From: Nymphaea colorata
Taxonomy: Eukaryota; Streptophyta; Magnoliopsida; Nymphaeales; Nymphaeaceae
Assembly: GCF_008831285.2 (NCBI RefSeq)
Contig: NC_045144.1
Span: 18,429,716 to 18,493,715, forward strand
DNA: 64,000 bases
Direction of reading: 5' to 3'
The first letter of the stretch is position 1; each line of letters starts with the position of its first letter. The notes under the pieces were generated by a model. It was not told the origin of the DNA. It did not search any database and saw only the letters and a list, made by a program, of their open reading frames with translations. Shown one piece after another: positions 34,881 to 47,480 of this stretch. The position numbers were made by a program, and so were the translations under genes.

Positions 34881-35225
34881 CTGCATGGTGAAATCCAAAT
34901 TCTAGCTTTTGGTAATCCCCAAAGTGAAGCAGTTTACATTTTGTAGCAAAAGAGAAATGATTTTTTTTTAGAGAAGGAAATTTATTTAGTGAGGTGGCAA
35001 ATAGGAATTACAAGAAAAGATAATAAAACCAAAACCCTTTCTTATCGATACCGTCCTTTGTACATCTAGTTGTAAATCTTTCGTACATAGGTGACATTAA
35101 TTCAATGTCAAGATTGATTCTTTGTGATATTAGGTAAGGTAAAACTTGGCAAGTCTTTTCTTAAAAAAAAAAATCAAGTATTGTTTTAGTTCACCCAGTT
35201 AATAAAATCTTCAAACTTGCACGAA
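34880..35225 (-). pseudogene. Orphan neprosin promoter without exon
   Basis: Begins exactly at the TCTAGACTGCATGGTGAAATCC that precedes exon 1 in other copies, and continues rightwards through a TATA-equivalent (TTTTGTAGC, decayed) and the copy-1-type 5' flank. To its left, where exon 1 should follow, repeat R2 starts instead. Exon 1 and the whole gene are gone. Confidence 0.6.
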
Positions 35226-35229
35226 GGAA

Positions 35230-35861
35230 AACGACGGTAAGTGAAGGGAAAGGCCATAACATTCAGATATATGTTGTGAATGAGATCGAAACCACATTTC
35301 CTATTTATTGTTGTTGTTGTTGTTAGCAATTTTTTTGGTCCTTCCGACCCCATTTTCTGAAATCAGTGAAATTTTACATATGCAACACTGATGCAGCGGA
35401 CGGTCAAAATGGCTGTAAGAACTGCACGGTGGACCTTTTCAAACACATATGACCCCAAAGTGGTCATACGCATAAGCCTGTATGCACCTATGTACCTTGC
35501 ACAAGTTCATGTGCATGACATATACCTCTTGACATTGGCACAAAAAGACACATGTCATGCACCAGGAGCTGTGCATGTTGCATCCCAGTGCACATAACTT
35601 CCCATGAATCTGGGATGGCTTGAAAGTCTGATGCTGATGAAAATGAATGAACTTCCTGGAAAACTTCGGCTGCTTCAAGCAGAATGGATGTTCACACCGG
35701 GCAGGATAACCAGACAGGGCTGTCAAAAAGGCCTTGGGAAATTAAGATTAACAACCTATAATTGCTATATGACATTCATGTATAATTTAATCGAATTAAT
35801 TAAGACTTTAAATCTTGGTAATTACTATATATTTTCAGGTTATGCACATTAAATTGTGTGT

Positions 35862-35896
<35 letters not shown>

Positions 35897-36400
35897 TCCT
35901 GAATTAAATATCAATTTTTTTCCTTTTTATGTTGTAGAAAAAAAGCCAGTAACAATGACTTTCCCGTTTCGCATTCATCTTGTCAGGCGCTCTAGTCTAA
36001 ACCATCAATTATCGGGTTGGATTCGATTCATAATTTGCTTCACTGTAGTGGTACAATTAATTAATTTCCAATCTATGCCATAATTAAATATTTTAAAAGA
36101 TTTAAACATGCAAATTATTTGTTTTGATTTACACAGGAGAAATGATAATCGACTTGATGGAAAATAAGATTGCAATACGATCTATTCCCTATGAGGTACT
36201 TGACCCAGCTGATGATCAACATATCTGCCACGATAAGTGTTCCTAAGTGGCTATTGAAATCACATGCATGACATTTCTGAGGGGGGGGTGGTGCAACAAA
36301 TAGGGTCAGTGTTGGTAAATAGTCAATCTCTATTTTGAATTGCCATGGAGACAATCACTATACTTTAAAAAAAAAAAAAGCAAAAAAAGGACATCCATAT
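35230..36400. repeat. Gene 3'-flank module downstream of C
   Basis: Full copy of the module, with a GA microsatellite at 35,865-35,892. From about 35,740 it is nearly the same as 27,558-28,215. Confidence 0.65.
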
Positions 36401-36668
36401 GCAAATTGAAATATAAGTGGTCAGTTCCCAAATAAGGAGAAGGTGAAAAGTTTCTACCTTCAATGGGGCGTGGGGACTGGCTTAGCAGTCACTTGGAATC
36501 ACATGGATGACACCAATAGGAGATGAAGATGGTGTTGTGCAATCATTTTTCTCATGTCTCAAAAGTAACCTCATTCATTCAAGGAACACCACAAAACAAA
36601 ACACACAAAAAAAAAAAAGGAATTACTTAACAGTGCAGATTAGCATGGATCACAGTCTAATCAGAAGG

Positions 36669-39600
36669 TCAAGGACATTTTATTCTATCATAACCAGGCC
36701 CACCGAATGTTATATGCTGGCGAAAGCCATCGTCATCGTCATCGTCGTCGTCGTCGTCGTCGTCAATCTCAAATTGGAAATATCTAACATCATAGCAGTC
36801 AGGGTTGTTGATGTTTATACTGATCGCTTGAGGGGCTTCATAACGATCCAGGTCGAGGTTGTATAATGCCATGTTACGGGTGTATGCAACCCTCCCAATC
36901 GGTTCGCTCGAGAAATGGCCGTTCCCCATCTGGGTGGATGTGTGCCTTCCCCTTGTCCGCTTATTCACTATCTCACCACCCCATGAAACTTTGTTTGCAT
37001 TGCGTGCCCTGTAATTTGATTTTGGCCAAAAGCCGATCATGGTATCATCCACCCAAAGTCCCCAATCTTTTTCTTCATCCTGCCCTACATGAAAATACAT
37101 TAGTAATCCACTAATAAATATGACATAACTTTTCTCTAATCTCTGCCTAGCTAAGTTGTTGTTTGTTTGCAATTCTTCTTTTATTTTCTTTAGTTTTTTG
37201 GTTTGGAAGATTTTCTAGTGCGATGTAATTGGAACTTCGAATTTGAGTTAAATTTTAGTGTAAATAACAGACCAGAGTATTAAGTCCATGTTCTTGGTTC
37301 AAGAAGAGAGCCGAAGCATCCACCTAACCCCTTGTCCCCTTAAGGATATAGGGCTGTCATGCATTGTTGTCTCAAAAAGCCGCCACCACCACACCTCAAC
37401 TTGCATGTTAGTGGGCCTTGTCTTTTTAGCATAGAGAGTTGATGCCTACTAGCACACGTCGCACCGACAGTTGTTCTAACTTCTTCAAGGACTATTAACT
37501 CCCTGTTCAATTCTTTTACTTGTAAAGCAGCTTAGATGTTAATTTGGGCTATGATGTGGCTCATGCAAGGTCTTTACCAAGTCTGGTTGATAAATGACAG
37601 ATATTAGTTGATTTGGCATCATATTGTCTTAGGGGGTGTTTGGAATATTGTCTCAAAGTCCTGATTTTCGCAGAACCTGGTTAGGTTAAAACCTGGTTTT
37701 TTAAAGAGCTTTTAAAATTTGGTTTGCCTGCTTGGATGAAAAGGCTAAAACAGGTTTTCACTTTCAAAACCTGAACTTTTGAAGATACTTGTAATATATA
37801 TATATATAAGAAAAATATTATTCTAAAATATAAATTTTCATTTATGTATTCTTAACAAATTGGACACCCTTACACTATGTCATGCTGAAAGTTCACTTGT
37901 ACACATCCCCAATATCATTTAGTGAGTTTATACGTGCCTGTTCGTTAAAACATATAATATGTATAATCATGCACATAATCCACTCAAAAGTCATGAATTG
38001 ATGCAGAATGTGGCTGTTTGAACTTTGAATTCACTTATTGGAATGAAAGTCGATTAGTCCACCTTAAGTCGTTCATATTTGAATCCTCCACGCGTGCCAG
38101 AACATGGTAGATTCTACTCCCGACGAAAAGAGCATTTAGCCTTGCTTGGACGTATTAGGAGGTATTTATTCCCAAATCAAAACACTGTTTTGTGAAAACA
38201 TCGTGTGATCCAAACACCACCAAAAACTTGGTTTTGCTGTTGTCAGCCAAAAATTTATATAAACATATATATGTGCTAATGGTCCAGCCGACACTGGAGT
38301 ATAAGTTGTATCCATTGTTTGAAAATATTTTGGCTTTGGACCCAAAATTGGGCACATTTTAGTACAACTGATTCTTTTGTTGATCTCGTTTAAACACACA
38401 TACAAACACAAAAACACACATACAAACACAAAAACACACATGTACACACAAAGAAATTGGGTACGCACCTTCTTGATGACGATTACAAGTTCAGTGTTAT
38501 CCCCATCGATAGTTGAACAATCAAGTTGCATACCGAAGGGCATATAATCATCCACTCTTGAGAATTCCAGGTGATTGGTTCGTGGTAATTTGAAGTTGTC
38601 ATTATAGAGAAATGTGTTAAAGTTGTCATTCTGTTGAAACAATGGAAATATAATAAGTCTTACAACAGAGAAAAAGCCGCCTATTTGTTGCTTCACATAT
38701 AGGAATGACACGAAAACATCGCCAGTTGGATCCCCTTTTAGCACAATACCTATATAACTTTCTAGAGTCTGATTTCTTAAGTATGAGAGTGGGTTTGACA
38801 AGAATTGTGAATAGGATAAGAGAAAGGGCAGCATCATGGGTGTCCTTCAGAGCATAAGAAAATTCTAATGCGCACACACATTACTTCTAAAAATCAACAC
38901 CAATGGAGTTAGGCACAGTCGTTTACCGTGGTGAAGGCAAAAAACCGCGTTCTTCTATCTCCATATAACATAGGATTGACCTTCACCACAACAAAGACAA
39001 AAGGTTAAATAAAAGTGGAAGGAAGGCAAAACAAATAAAGCTAACTTGAATTATTAAAAAAAAGGGATCATCTCTTTTCTTGATGTGAACAAAGGAATCA
39101 AACATACCATCCAACCAGCTTCCAGCGACATAGAAACGTCATTCGGCGTTCTATTTAAAACCCATACTTGTGATAAGCTCATTTCACTATCGTCCTCAAG
39201 CCTAGGTTGCCAAATACTCAAAGTTCCTTCTCCGCCTCCATAACTTCCAATTACCGAAGCTGTTGCATACTATACATAATCCATGTATATGTTACAAACC
39301 AATACATTCTAAGGCCTTTGTTGGTCAAGCACAACACACAAGATAAAATGAGTGCATGAAAGATCAAAAAATGCTAAGAAGAAGAAGAAGAAGCAAAAGA
39401 AGAGTGATCGGAAAAGGGTATACAATAAATATCAGACCTCATGTGCTGATGGAGGATCGTCTTCATCTTCATCAGAAGACAGCGGTTTTGTGGTTTTTGA
39501 TTCGAGAAACGATCTGGCACGTAAACTTGCAAAACTTTCGATGGCACTGAAATTTAGCGGCCCTGCTTTGGTGGCCTTGAGAACCGGATAACTTCCCGGT

Positions 39601-40556
39601 GGGCAGCTTACTTTTTTTAATGCTCCAGCCTTTCTCCGCCTGTTCCTCGTCGATTCATGATTAGAATTGTTAGCTGTTGTTATTGTTCCATGTAGCGAAG
39701 GCTTTTCCCTCGACTGTAACTTTCTTAAAATCGAAGGGTTCCGCTTTCGAGGATGACTATCAAGTTTCATGCAATCATAGATGTCTCCATCATCTACCTG
39801 AAAATCAGCAAAAACTATTAGGGACAATTGAAATTAGGAGAGCAAGGAGCTTTATCCTTGTTTAAATTTGCAAATTTCATATTTTCTAAGCAATTATCTT
39901 TCACTTTGTTTGAACAATTTGATAAAATGGTTACTGCGCTTCCTTTAGAGGCCATCGGATCCAAATAGAACTCAAAGGATCTTGCTTCCAAGTTTCGACT
40001 GCATTACTTAGAAAGAGTGATCATAGATTGAAAAGTAACTATCTATGGCTTAAGTTGAGTTGGTGCATCCATGTATAATCTTGCATCAGATCATAGATTG
40101 TTACCTTGTGGACTTTTATATTTTACCTATCAATGTTGTCAATATTAATCTCTAATGATCTTGAAGACAGTGTTCCACCAAATTAATATAATTGATCAAT
40201 ATTTATTAGGGCATGTTCTTTCACTTTTTAACAATTAAGGGGTACTAATAGCAGTAATTTTAAAATTCAAATTGCATTCATATATAAATAAACAAAAAGA
40301 AGAAGGTAGCCATATATATAAACAAGGCAATTTTTTGTAGCTGGTCACACTTGCCATTGCAACTAAAAAGGTATGATGATAATAGGAAAATGGGAAATAG
40401 AAGGGGGGCATATACCGTGATGGTCTTGATGGGGACCTCATTACGATAATATTTTCCTCCCTCGATCATGTGCCTGCTGCCTTTGCTCAACAGGGCATGA
40501 TTGAAGAAGATGATCACAAGGAGAGGAAGGCACAAACTTTTGGAACTAAAATGCAT
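36669..40556 (-). CDS. Neprosin-family secreted glutamic peptidase, gene C (six exons, 429 aa)
   Basis: Exons: 40,416-40,556, 39,438-39,797, 39,108-39,269, 38,927-38,980, 38,469-38,630 and 36,669-37,079; GT-AG, phase 0 throughout. The protein has the same signal peptide as B (MHFSSKSLC), the VDDGDIYDC propeptide, LEAGW (Glu217), WGGE (Glu329), HTSTQMG and the CYD...KCP pair. The end of the propeptide exon is unusually acidic (DEDEDD), and the C-terminal loop has 12 consecutive Asp (36,728-36,763), between the values of D and B. Exon 5 is the most diverged of the set (NDNFNTFLYND, ending VIKK). Exon 1, intron 1 and the promoter show no difference from B over about 950 bases. No disabling change is seen. 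Confidence 0.87.
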
Positions 40557-40629
40557 ATTGAGCGTTCTACTCTACATGGTAAAATCCAAAATCTAGTATT
40601 CGTTGTCCTCAAAGTGAAGCAATTGCCAT

Positions 40630-40638
40630 CTTATAGTC
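40630..40638 (-). promoter_or_regulatory. Candidate TATA box of gene C
   Basis: Same sequence and position as in gene B. Confidence 0.5.
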
Positions 40639-40644
40639 AATAAA

Positions 40645-42500
40645 AAGTGATAATTTTTTGGAAAGAAAATCACTTGGTAAGGCTGCAAATAAGAATCAAA
40701 AGACCATAAAATCAAATCCTTTCTTTCTTCAAATAGAGAAAGTGGCCTCGTTTTGTGAACCCTTTATTGTGTAACTTCACTCACTTTCTGGTTATGTTGG
40801 ATTCTATGCTCTTTTTTTTTTGCATATGGTTGGCAAATCCTTCGTATATAAGTGGCATTAATTCAGTATCATAGTTGATTCTTAATCATATCTGAAGGTA
40901 AAACTCAAAGAGTTTTCCTAAAAATATTTCAATAATGATTTTAGTCCACCAAATTTAAAAAAGAAAAAGAAATCTTGCGTGCTTGCGTAGAAGAAAACGG
41001 AGGGCAAGTGAAGGAAAGGCCTTATTGCGTGACTTCTTTTTCTTCTTCTTTAAGTTTTCCATTCGTAATTACTGTTTAAGCAATGAGTTTGATGTGTCTT
41101 TTTGAGAGGAAGTACTTCAAAAAAGATGTTTTCCGTGAAATACAGTGTAGACGAAGCACCAAATGCATATACCAACCTGCACTTGAATGCACGAGTACCC
41201 TTATTCATGTCAGAACATCCAAAAAATCAATTTTGCTAATACTTAATTTCCTTGACCCGAACAGGTCAAAAAAAATTGCAGTGCCGAAAACCAGTTTGGA
41301 GAATATCTTTAAAAACCCAACCAAATCAACTACAAATTATATGAAATTTGGTCTGCACTTAGCTGACACATGGATTACGTAAAAAATTAGAATTAAAATT
41401 CATCCAAAATCCACATGAAATAGAGTTTGCTAAAGATGATTGGAAATTTTCAGTATATAATCTTCAGTAGTCTTTTATAAGGACTTATTTCGTTTACTAT
41501 ATAAAGTATTCCCGGCCAAAAAATTATTGAATAAAAACCATATATATTTAAAACAGAGAGCAATCGTAAAATAATTAAGCTAACCTAAAACATGAACCGA
41601 ATCCACAAGTTCAAACACGAAAGGAAACCCTATAATAATTGACTAGAGGCACCTATGAAAAAGTGAGCCTAAATACACCTCCTAGAGGGACCCATGCAAT
41701 CACGTAAATGCAATTTCAACTAAATGAGATGAAATAGCGCACGTATTAAATGCACTCTAATGAAATCTAAATTAAATGAAATGCAAATGACATTGAATGC
41801 AATTAATTGAAATGCAACAACAATAAACCTGGATGAGAGAGAAGAGAAGGGAGCCCAAGAGAGAGAGAGGGTGGGCAACGTGGTGAGTAAGTTGTTGGGT
41901 GCACGCAACCCATCTACACCAAAAAGAAAAGAGGTAAGGTTTTGGTAATTATTTGAAAAAAGAGTCTCCTTTTTAATCTTTTCACCTTTTGTGATTTCCT
42001 TTTTTGTCCTCACAAAAAGTTTTCTTTTTTAGTTATCTGGTAGTATTTTCGTCATTAGCCCTATTCGCGCAGGAAAAAATCATACACTAGTATGGCGTGC
42101 ATAACCAGGTTCGAGCAATGTGGGTCCTACAAAATCTCTCGTTACAAAGCGTGTGTGGAGAGGGAGGGAAATAATGGAAAAAAAAAAAAAAGGTAAAGTG
42201 TGTTTGGATGGCTAATTAAGACTGGGACCCGGGAGAAGTTAAACTCCAAGATGTAATCCATGTGAGCGTATTCATACAAGCTCAACTGCAAATGAAACAA
42301 AATTAATCCAAAATATGCAAGTGCAAACTAATTGCACCCCAATTAACTTTTTAAAAGTGATCTCTAGAAGGATTTGATCAAATGTGTGGGATCCATGGGA
42401 CTCTAATCTAACAAAATGCCATCCTATTGATTTAAGATTAATATTAGTAGTTATCATAATTAATGAAAGTGTTACGTTAATTTTCGCTAAGTGATTATTA
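40645..42500. repeat. 5'-flank module of gene C
   Basis: Matches the flanks of A, B, D and E. The piece 42,180-42,500 also matches 25,560-25,900 upstream of A (GTGTTTGGATGG, GGGAGAAGTTA, CCAAGATGTAATCCATGTGA). Confidence 0.65.
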
Positions 42501-42509
42501 TCAAGGTGA

Positions 42510-42665
42510 TCGCTTACATCAAAATACCAAAAAATACAAAATAATGATCACCTTTGTATCAATGCACAAAAATACTTTGTAGTTATGCCTCAAGGGACCA
42601 CTCTAAACACCTTGGTTATGTTCTAATTATGTTGTACTTTGTAGTGGAACATAATGTGCCAAAGT

Positions 42666-42699
<34 letters not shown>

Positions 42700-42966
42700 G
42701 ACACACACACACATATATCATCTCAATAACATGCCACAATATAATCTCCTACATATAATGAACTAGTCATATACATATAAGTAGTGACATTCATTGTGTC
42801 TGTAAATCTTATCTTTACTGAAGCTAGGTACAAAAGTCAACAGTTATTCACCTTTACTGATGTTTAAAGAAAAGCGTCATCCATGTGCCTCCATGGACCG
42901 CTCCTAACACCTTATTTAATTTCTATGCGAGTGCTTTCGATTGCAACATAATGTCCCAAAGTTTTA

Positions 42967-42997
<31 letters not shown>

Positions 42998-43098
42998 ACA
43001 CACTCACTCACACACGCGCACATATCATGTCAATAACATCCGACATAATACAATCTCCTACATATGAACTTATCATATACTTATAAGTAATTGCTTGG
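42510..43098. repeat. Two tandem units of about 300 bp with CT microsatellites
   Basis: 42,590-42,890 and 42,895-43,170 share the order GGACC.CTC.TAACACCTT, AACATAATGT.CCAAAGTT.TACTCTCT, a CT run (42,671-42,698 and 42,967-42,994), CACACAC, AATCTCCTACATAT and ACATTCATTG.GTCTGTAAATCTT. The start at 42,510 is a piece of repeat R1. Confidence 0.65.
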
Positions 43099-43268
43099 GA
43101 CATTCATTGCGTCTGTAAATCTTCTCTTTACTGACGCTAGGGGAAAACGTCAATAGTTAGGTTAAAGAAGAACGTTGGTCCATGGGGGGAAGAAAAAAAA
43201 ATTAGAAAGTTGGAAAAGTTGTAATGTTAAATAACAACTTTAGATCTCTACATGCCATCCCCACAATC
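43098..43268. repeat. Dispersed repeat R2, copy 2
   Basis: Near-identical partner of 34,708-34,880. Confidence 0.65.
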
Positions 43269-43458
43269 ATCAAGATGAAGTGAATTTGCAGTAAGCTTCA
43301 AAAAGTATGCCAAACAAGCTATTAGCGATTGAGCACAGACCTGCTATGTTAATTTAAGAAGATCAACATACTAAACAACTGGTTAAATGAATCAAATCCA
43401 AAATTAAGCATAAACGTGTGCAGAATGTCATATAGCTTCAAAATGTACACCAAGCTAT

Positions 43459-43641
43459 GAATGGGATGCCGATTGCTTTCGCTGGAAGCCTTGAACAGCC
43501 ACCAAAACCCTCACGAGTGGAATGGGATGTCGATTGCTTTCGCGGGAAGCCTTGAACAGCCACCAAAACCCTCACGAGTGGAAGGGGATGTCGATTGCTG
43601 CGGCTGGAATTCTTGAACAGCCACCAAAACCCTCACGAGTG
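43459..43641. repeat. 61-bp tandem repeat, three units
   Basis: Units at 43,459-43,519, 43,520-43,580 and 43,581-43,641 each end CAGCCACCAAAACCCTCACGAGTG in the form ...AACCCTCACGAGTG. Units 1 and 2 differ at two or three places; unit 3 is more diverged. There is no spacer, so this is not a CRISPR. Confidence 0.9.
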
Positions 43642-43887
43642 GCGCTGGTCTTCAACCGCAACCGGCTGAGCAAAGATGGCTGCGACGAGCGAAACGGGTG
43701 TTCCAGGGGCTGTGCAGCGCATGGTGACATGCGGGGAGGGTCTTCAATTAGGGCCCTGCAGCAAACAACGACCAGCTAAGAGGAGGCAGAGGACCGAGGA
43801 GAAGTCCTGCTGACCTTGGATTTCAACGTATTCGTATTGTTACCCAAAACCTGGCAATCGATTCCCCTTGCCTAACTTTCACTACTA

Positions 43888-44055
43888 CAAGAATTCTAAT
43901 ATACGGCAACGCAATAAATGAAAACGCTGTTATTAGTGTTCGTTTTCTTCAACGAGCATTTCAAGTGCGCTACTAAATTTATTCTGCTCAGCTCAGAGTC
44001 TTGACAATGCGTGTTTTAGCAACGCATTGGCATATTTGCGTTAGGAAATCATCTC
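43888..44055. mobile_element. CACTA-type terminus with R1 sequence
   Basis: Starts CACTACTACAAGAA, a typical plant CACTA element end, followed by ACGGCAACGC and then the R1 words TGTTCGTTTTCTTCAACGA, GAGTCTTGACAATGCG and GCAACGCATTGGC. The other end was not found. This copy gives the class for repeat R1. Confidence 0.5.
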
Positions 44056-44059
44056 TTGT

Positions 44060-45608
44060 TAAAAATATTTTTCTTTATCTCATCTCCTCCTTATTTGCTG
44101 CTTATCTTAATGATAAACATTTCATTTGGATGAACTCGCGTGAAGAGAGTGTTGGAACTTTGCGAAGAATCTAGATAGCGCATAAACGAAAATGCAGAAA
44201 TCGAAAGAGACATTCATGATTCATGTGTTTCATATAAGGCGAAAGAAGAATCTGTAGAGGCGACTGCCGACTGAATGTCGACAGCTGTAGGAAGAACGGC
44301 TACAGTCCCCATAGAGTCGTTCCCCAGCGACATTGGCGGCGGCGGCAATGGGTTTCTCTTCTAAGCCATAGCAGCTCAATGATGGGAACAGACAATTCAC
44401 GTATAACTAAGGGGGCCGATTACCCAGACGGTAAAAAACTGAATGTGTCTCACACCATCACAAGACAAAGTATTTATACTTAAGGGTTCGAAACGGATAT
44501 GAACCCGTATCACAACACTATCCAAATAGAGAAACTCGAAAGTTGTGGGATAAAATTAGCCACATGTTGTTGAAATCTTGTACAAATTTTTTGTATATAA
44601 GTCTCCCTATATCCCTCTCTCTGCGCCCAACTCGTTTCTTTCTCTCCTCATCTCGTTCAGCGCTCGTCTCATGTGTCAGAGCAACTCATGGTCGATGTAA
44701 GGCAAGGCATGATGGCCTCACCGTGCTTCAGTTCGCTGGTTCAGTCTGGCTGATGCGGACCTTCCACCAGCAAGATCTTCTCTGGTGTCTTCATTGTTGG
44801 ACAGTAATGACTTACACTAGCGTCTTCTCTTCTATTCCCTGCGATTGAAGAGTCCTGGTCATTGCTGCTCCTGCTTGCCCAATTTCCAGTCGGTTGGGAA
44901 TTGTTGCGCAATATCAGAATTTTTTAGTCGTCTGTGGAGCAATCGATTTTCCAAAGCTCAGCCAGGAAGCTGCCTGCGGCTACCAACGGAGAATCACCAC
45001 CGCCCCCTCAATTCTATTTTTAGATTTGGGATTTTTACAAACCCTCTTGATGGAGCGGAAGAACAGTCAAGCCTCTGCTGCTGGTGAACCAGGGAGAGCC
45101 TGAAAATTACAGCGAGGACAATCCTCGACAGTTTCCACAATTCTATTCAAAAGATTGGGTTTTGACCTATCTCTGAAGTCTGCGAGCAAGAAGAAGTTAG
45201 GCACAACAGGTAGGAACCGAATGTGGGAAGCCTCTGCGTCCGCCGGCTGCCTGTGTGCCATTCCTTCTTGTTTCAGAAACCTGAGGGCCATCGCTGCAGA
45301 AATCGCCCTCCCTCTGTATTCTGCCTCCTCCCTTCTGATTCCTGAAGTAGAGTAGCAGGGCTAACAGAGGGGACCAGATGGGTGCTTAGGACACAAGCAA
45401 ATACGACTGCCTACGTTTGCGACTGAGAACCTGTTGTCGAACTGAATCTGTAAGCTGAGAACAGGAGCTGCCGAGAGGAGATTTTTGCGTCCGCCGGTGC
45501 TTACCGGCAATTGCTTCCTGCATCCCTATCTCAGTCACAGACTGGGGCTTAATTGATTTCTGGAGAACAGGTTTCATATCTGCAGAAAGAGAAGAGAGAA
45601 GGCCAGGC

Positions 45609-45652
<44 letters not shown>

Positions 45653-45860
45653 CTGTTTCAGTTGCTGCAGGCCGTGTGCAGCCTAGAAGGAGTCGCCCCT
45701 CTTTGCGTTTCAAGTTTTTTTTGCCCCTTTTTTTCTTCGCATGGCGGCAACTCTTGCTCGACCGGAGACGTAACCAGAACCGACTGTTGTCACGCACCGT
45801 TGTAACTCGAGTGAAGGCACACAAGGTGGTGGTTCAAAAATGAATTTTCGTCACTACTAA
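44060..45860. other. Unassigned stretch, possible decayed retroelement or gene fragment
   Basis: Higher GC than the array and several unrelated open frames of 60-100 codons on the plus strand (44,543-44,848, 44,845-45,087, 45,155-45,355), none with a motif I recognise. It precedes a copia pol relic and could be its LTR and leader region, but no terminal repeat pair or primer-binding site was found. Confidence 0.35.
45610..45650. repeat. (AT)n microsatellite
   Basis: About 20 AT units. The open frames with Ile-Tyr runs that cross it are artefacts. Confidence 0.9.
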
Positions 45861-45899
45861 TTGCGGCGACCATTCATAATCAAAGGCCGGTGGATCTCC

Positions 45900-46950
45900 A
45901 AGCAAGCGATGGTACTAGTTTTTTTTTACAATATTAGACAATCATCTAAGGAAGTTGTACCTTCATTCACTATGGATGGGCATCATAAACTCTTATCACT
46001 TGTTAAAACTCCATCTGCTTCTATCAATTTCGCAGGCAATTATGTTCATCCCATCTTCTTTGGATTATCGATTCTGGAGCAAGAGCTCTCTACTTCAAAA
46101 ACCAACAATTTGTCAAGTACCTATAATCTTACCTAATTGACATATAATAACTGTTAATCAATCTAGTGATGTTAAACTACCACCTTTCACTCTTGAAAAT
46201 TTCTTGCATATTTCTTTTTTCAAAGTGAACCTACTCTTTGTAAGTCCATTGACCAAAGCATTAAATTGTTCCGTAACTTTCTTTCTTACCCATTGTGTCT
46301 TGTAGAACCTAGCGTTGAGGACGACGATTGGTCAAAGAAAAGAAAGAGAATGCATATATGAATTCAATCTAGTGACTTCATCTACAAGCTGCTTTACTGT
46401 GTCCTCTTCCCAATATCTCTGGCATAGGCGGTTCGGTCATCTTTTTCTTTCTCATCTTAAACTTGTTGATTCTTATATAGGTTTGAATTGTGATTTGAAT
46501 AAAGAAATTTGTTGTGATGTTTGTCATCGCGCAAAGCAAACTCGCTTGAAATTTGATTTAAGTAGTGTTGAAACATCAAAGCCTTTTGAATTGATACACT
46601 GTCATATTTGTGGGTGGTATAATCAGTTCACTCTTATTGGAGCACATTATTTTTTAAGTATAGTTGATGACTATACAAGATCTACATGAGTTTTTCTAAT
46701 GAGACATAAACATAAAACATTTCATTGTATGAAAAAATTTTTGTCATGATTAAAAATCAGTTTGGAGTCTGTATTAATAATGGGCGCTCAGATAATGGGT
46801 CTGAACTTTTTTTATATGAGATAAAATCTTTCTTTCAAATGCAAGGTACTTTACAACAACACAATTGTATCGCTACTCCACAACACAATGGAGTAGTAGA
46901 GTGGAAACATCGACATCTTTTAGAAATTGCTAAACATGCAAATTATTTGT
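45900..46950 (+). pseudogene. Copia pol relic: protease and integrase fragments
   Basis: Plus strand: WIIDSGA, the copia aspartic-protease active-site motif, appears near 46,065 out of frame with its surroundings. The GAG-pre-integrase segment (LWHRRFGHL, CDVCHRAKQTR) is open at 46,315-46,689. The integrase core follows with IVDDYTR, RSDNGSE and HNGVVEWKHRHL, carrying the three acidic residues of the DDE triad. There is a stop after DDYTRST and a frameshift in the next 40 bases; Trp replaces the usual Arg before KHRH. At about 46,935 the frame passes straight into the 3'-flank module of gene D. No reverse transcriptase is present. It is unlike the copia elements at 16 and 61 kb. Confidence 0.8.
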
Positions 46951-47300
46951 TTTGATTTACTCAGGAGAAATGATAATCGACTTGATGGAAAATAAAATCG
47001 ACATATAATCTATTCTCTATGAGGTACTTGACCCAGCTGATGATGAACATATCTGCCATGATAAGTGTTCCTTAGTGGCTATTGAAATCACATGCATGAC
47101 ATTTCTGAGGGGGGTGGTGCAACAAATAGAGTCGTTATTGGTAAACAGTCAATCTCTATTTCTAATTCTCATAGAAACAGCCAATATACTTAAAAAAAAA
47201 ACAAACAAAAAAAGGACATCGATGTGCAAGTTGCAATATAAGTGGTTGGTTCCGGAAACACAAAGAACAGATGATAAGGAGAAGGTGGCTTAGCAGTCAC
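46930..47300. repeat. Truncated gene 3'-flank module downstream of D
   Basis: Begins AAACATGCAAATTATTTG, within the module, exactly where the copia integrase relic ends. The microsatellite half is missing. Confidence 0.65.
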
Positions 47301-47480
47301 TTGGAATCACATGGATGACACCAATAGGAGATTAATATTGGTGTTGTGCAATCATTTTTCTCATGTCTTTAAAGTAACCTCATTCATTCAAAGAACACCA
47401 CAAAGCAAAATGCAAAAAAAAAAAAAAAAAGGAATTACTTAACAGTGCAGATTAGCATCGATAACAGTCTAATGAGAAGG

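Noticed and set aside
43459-43641. CRISPR array
   Set aside because: Direct 61-bp repeats without spacers in a plant genome; a minisatellite.
44543-45355. Possible plus-strand gene from several 60-100 codon frames
   Set aside because: Frames do not join with plausible splice sites and show no family motif.
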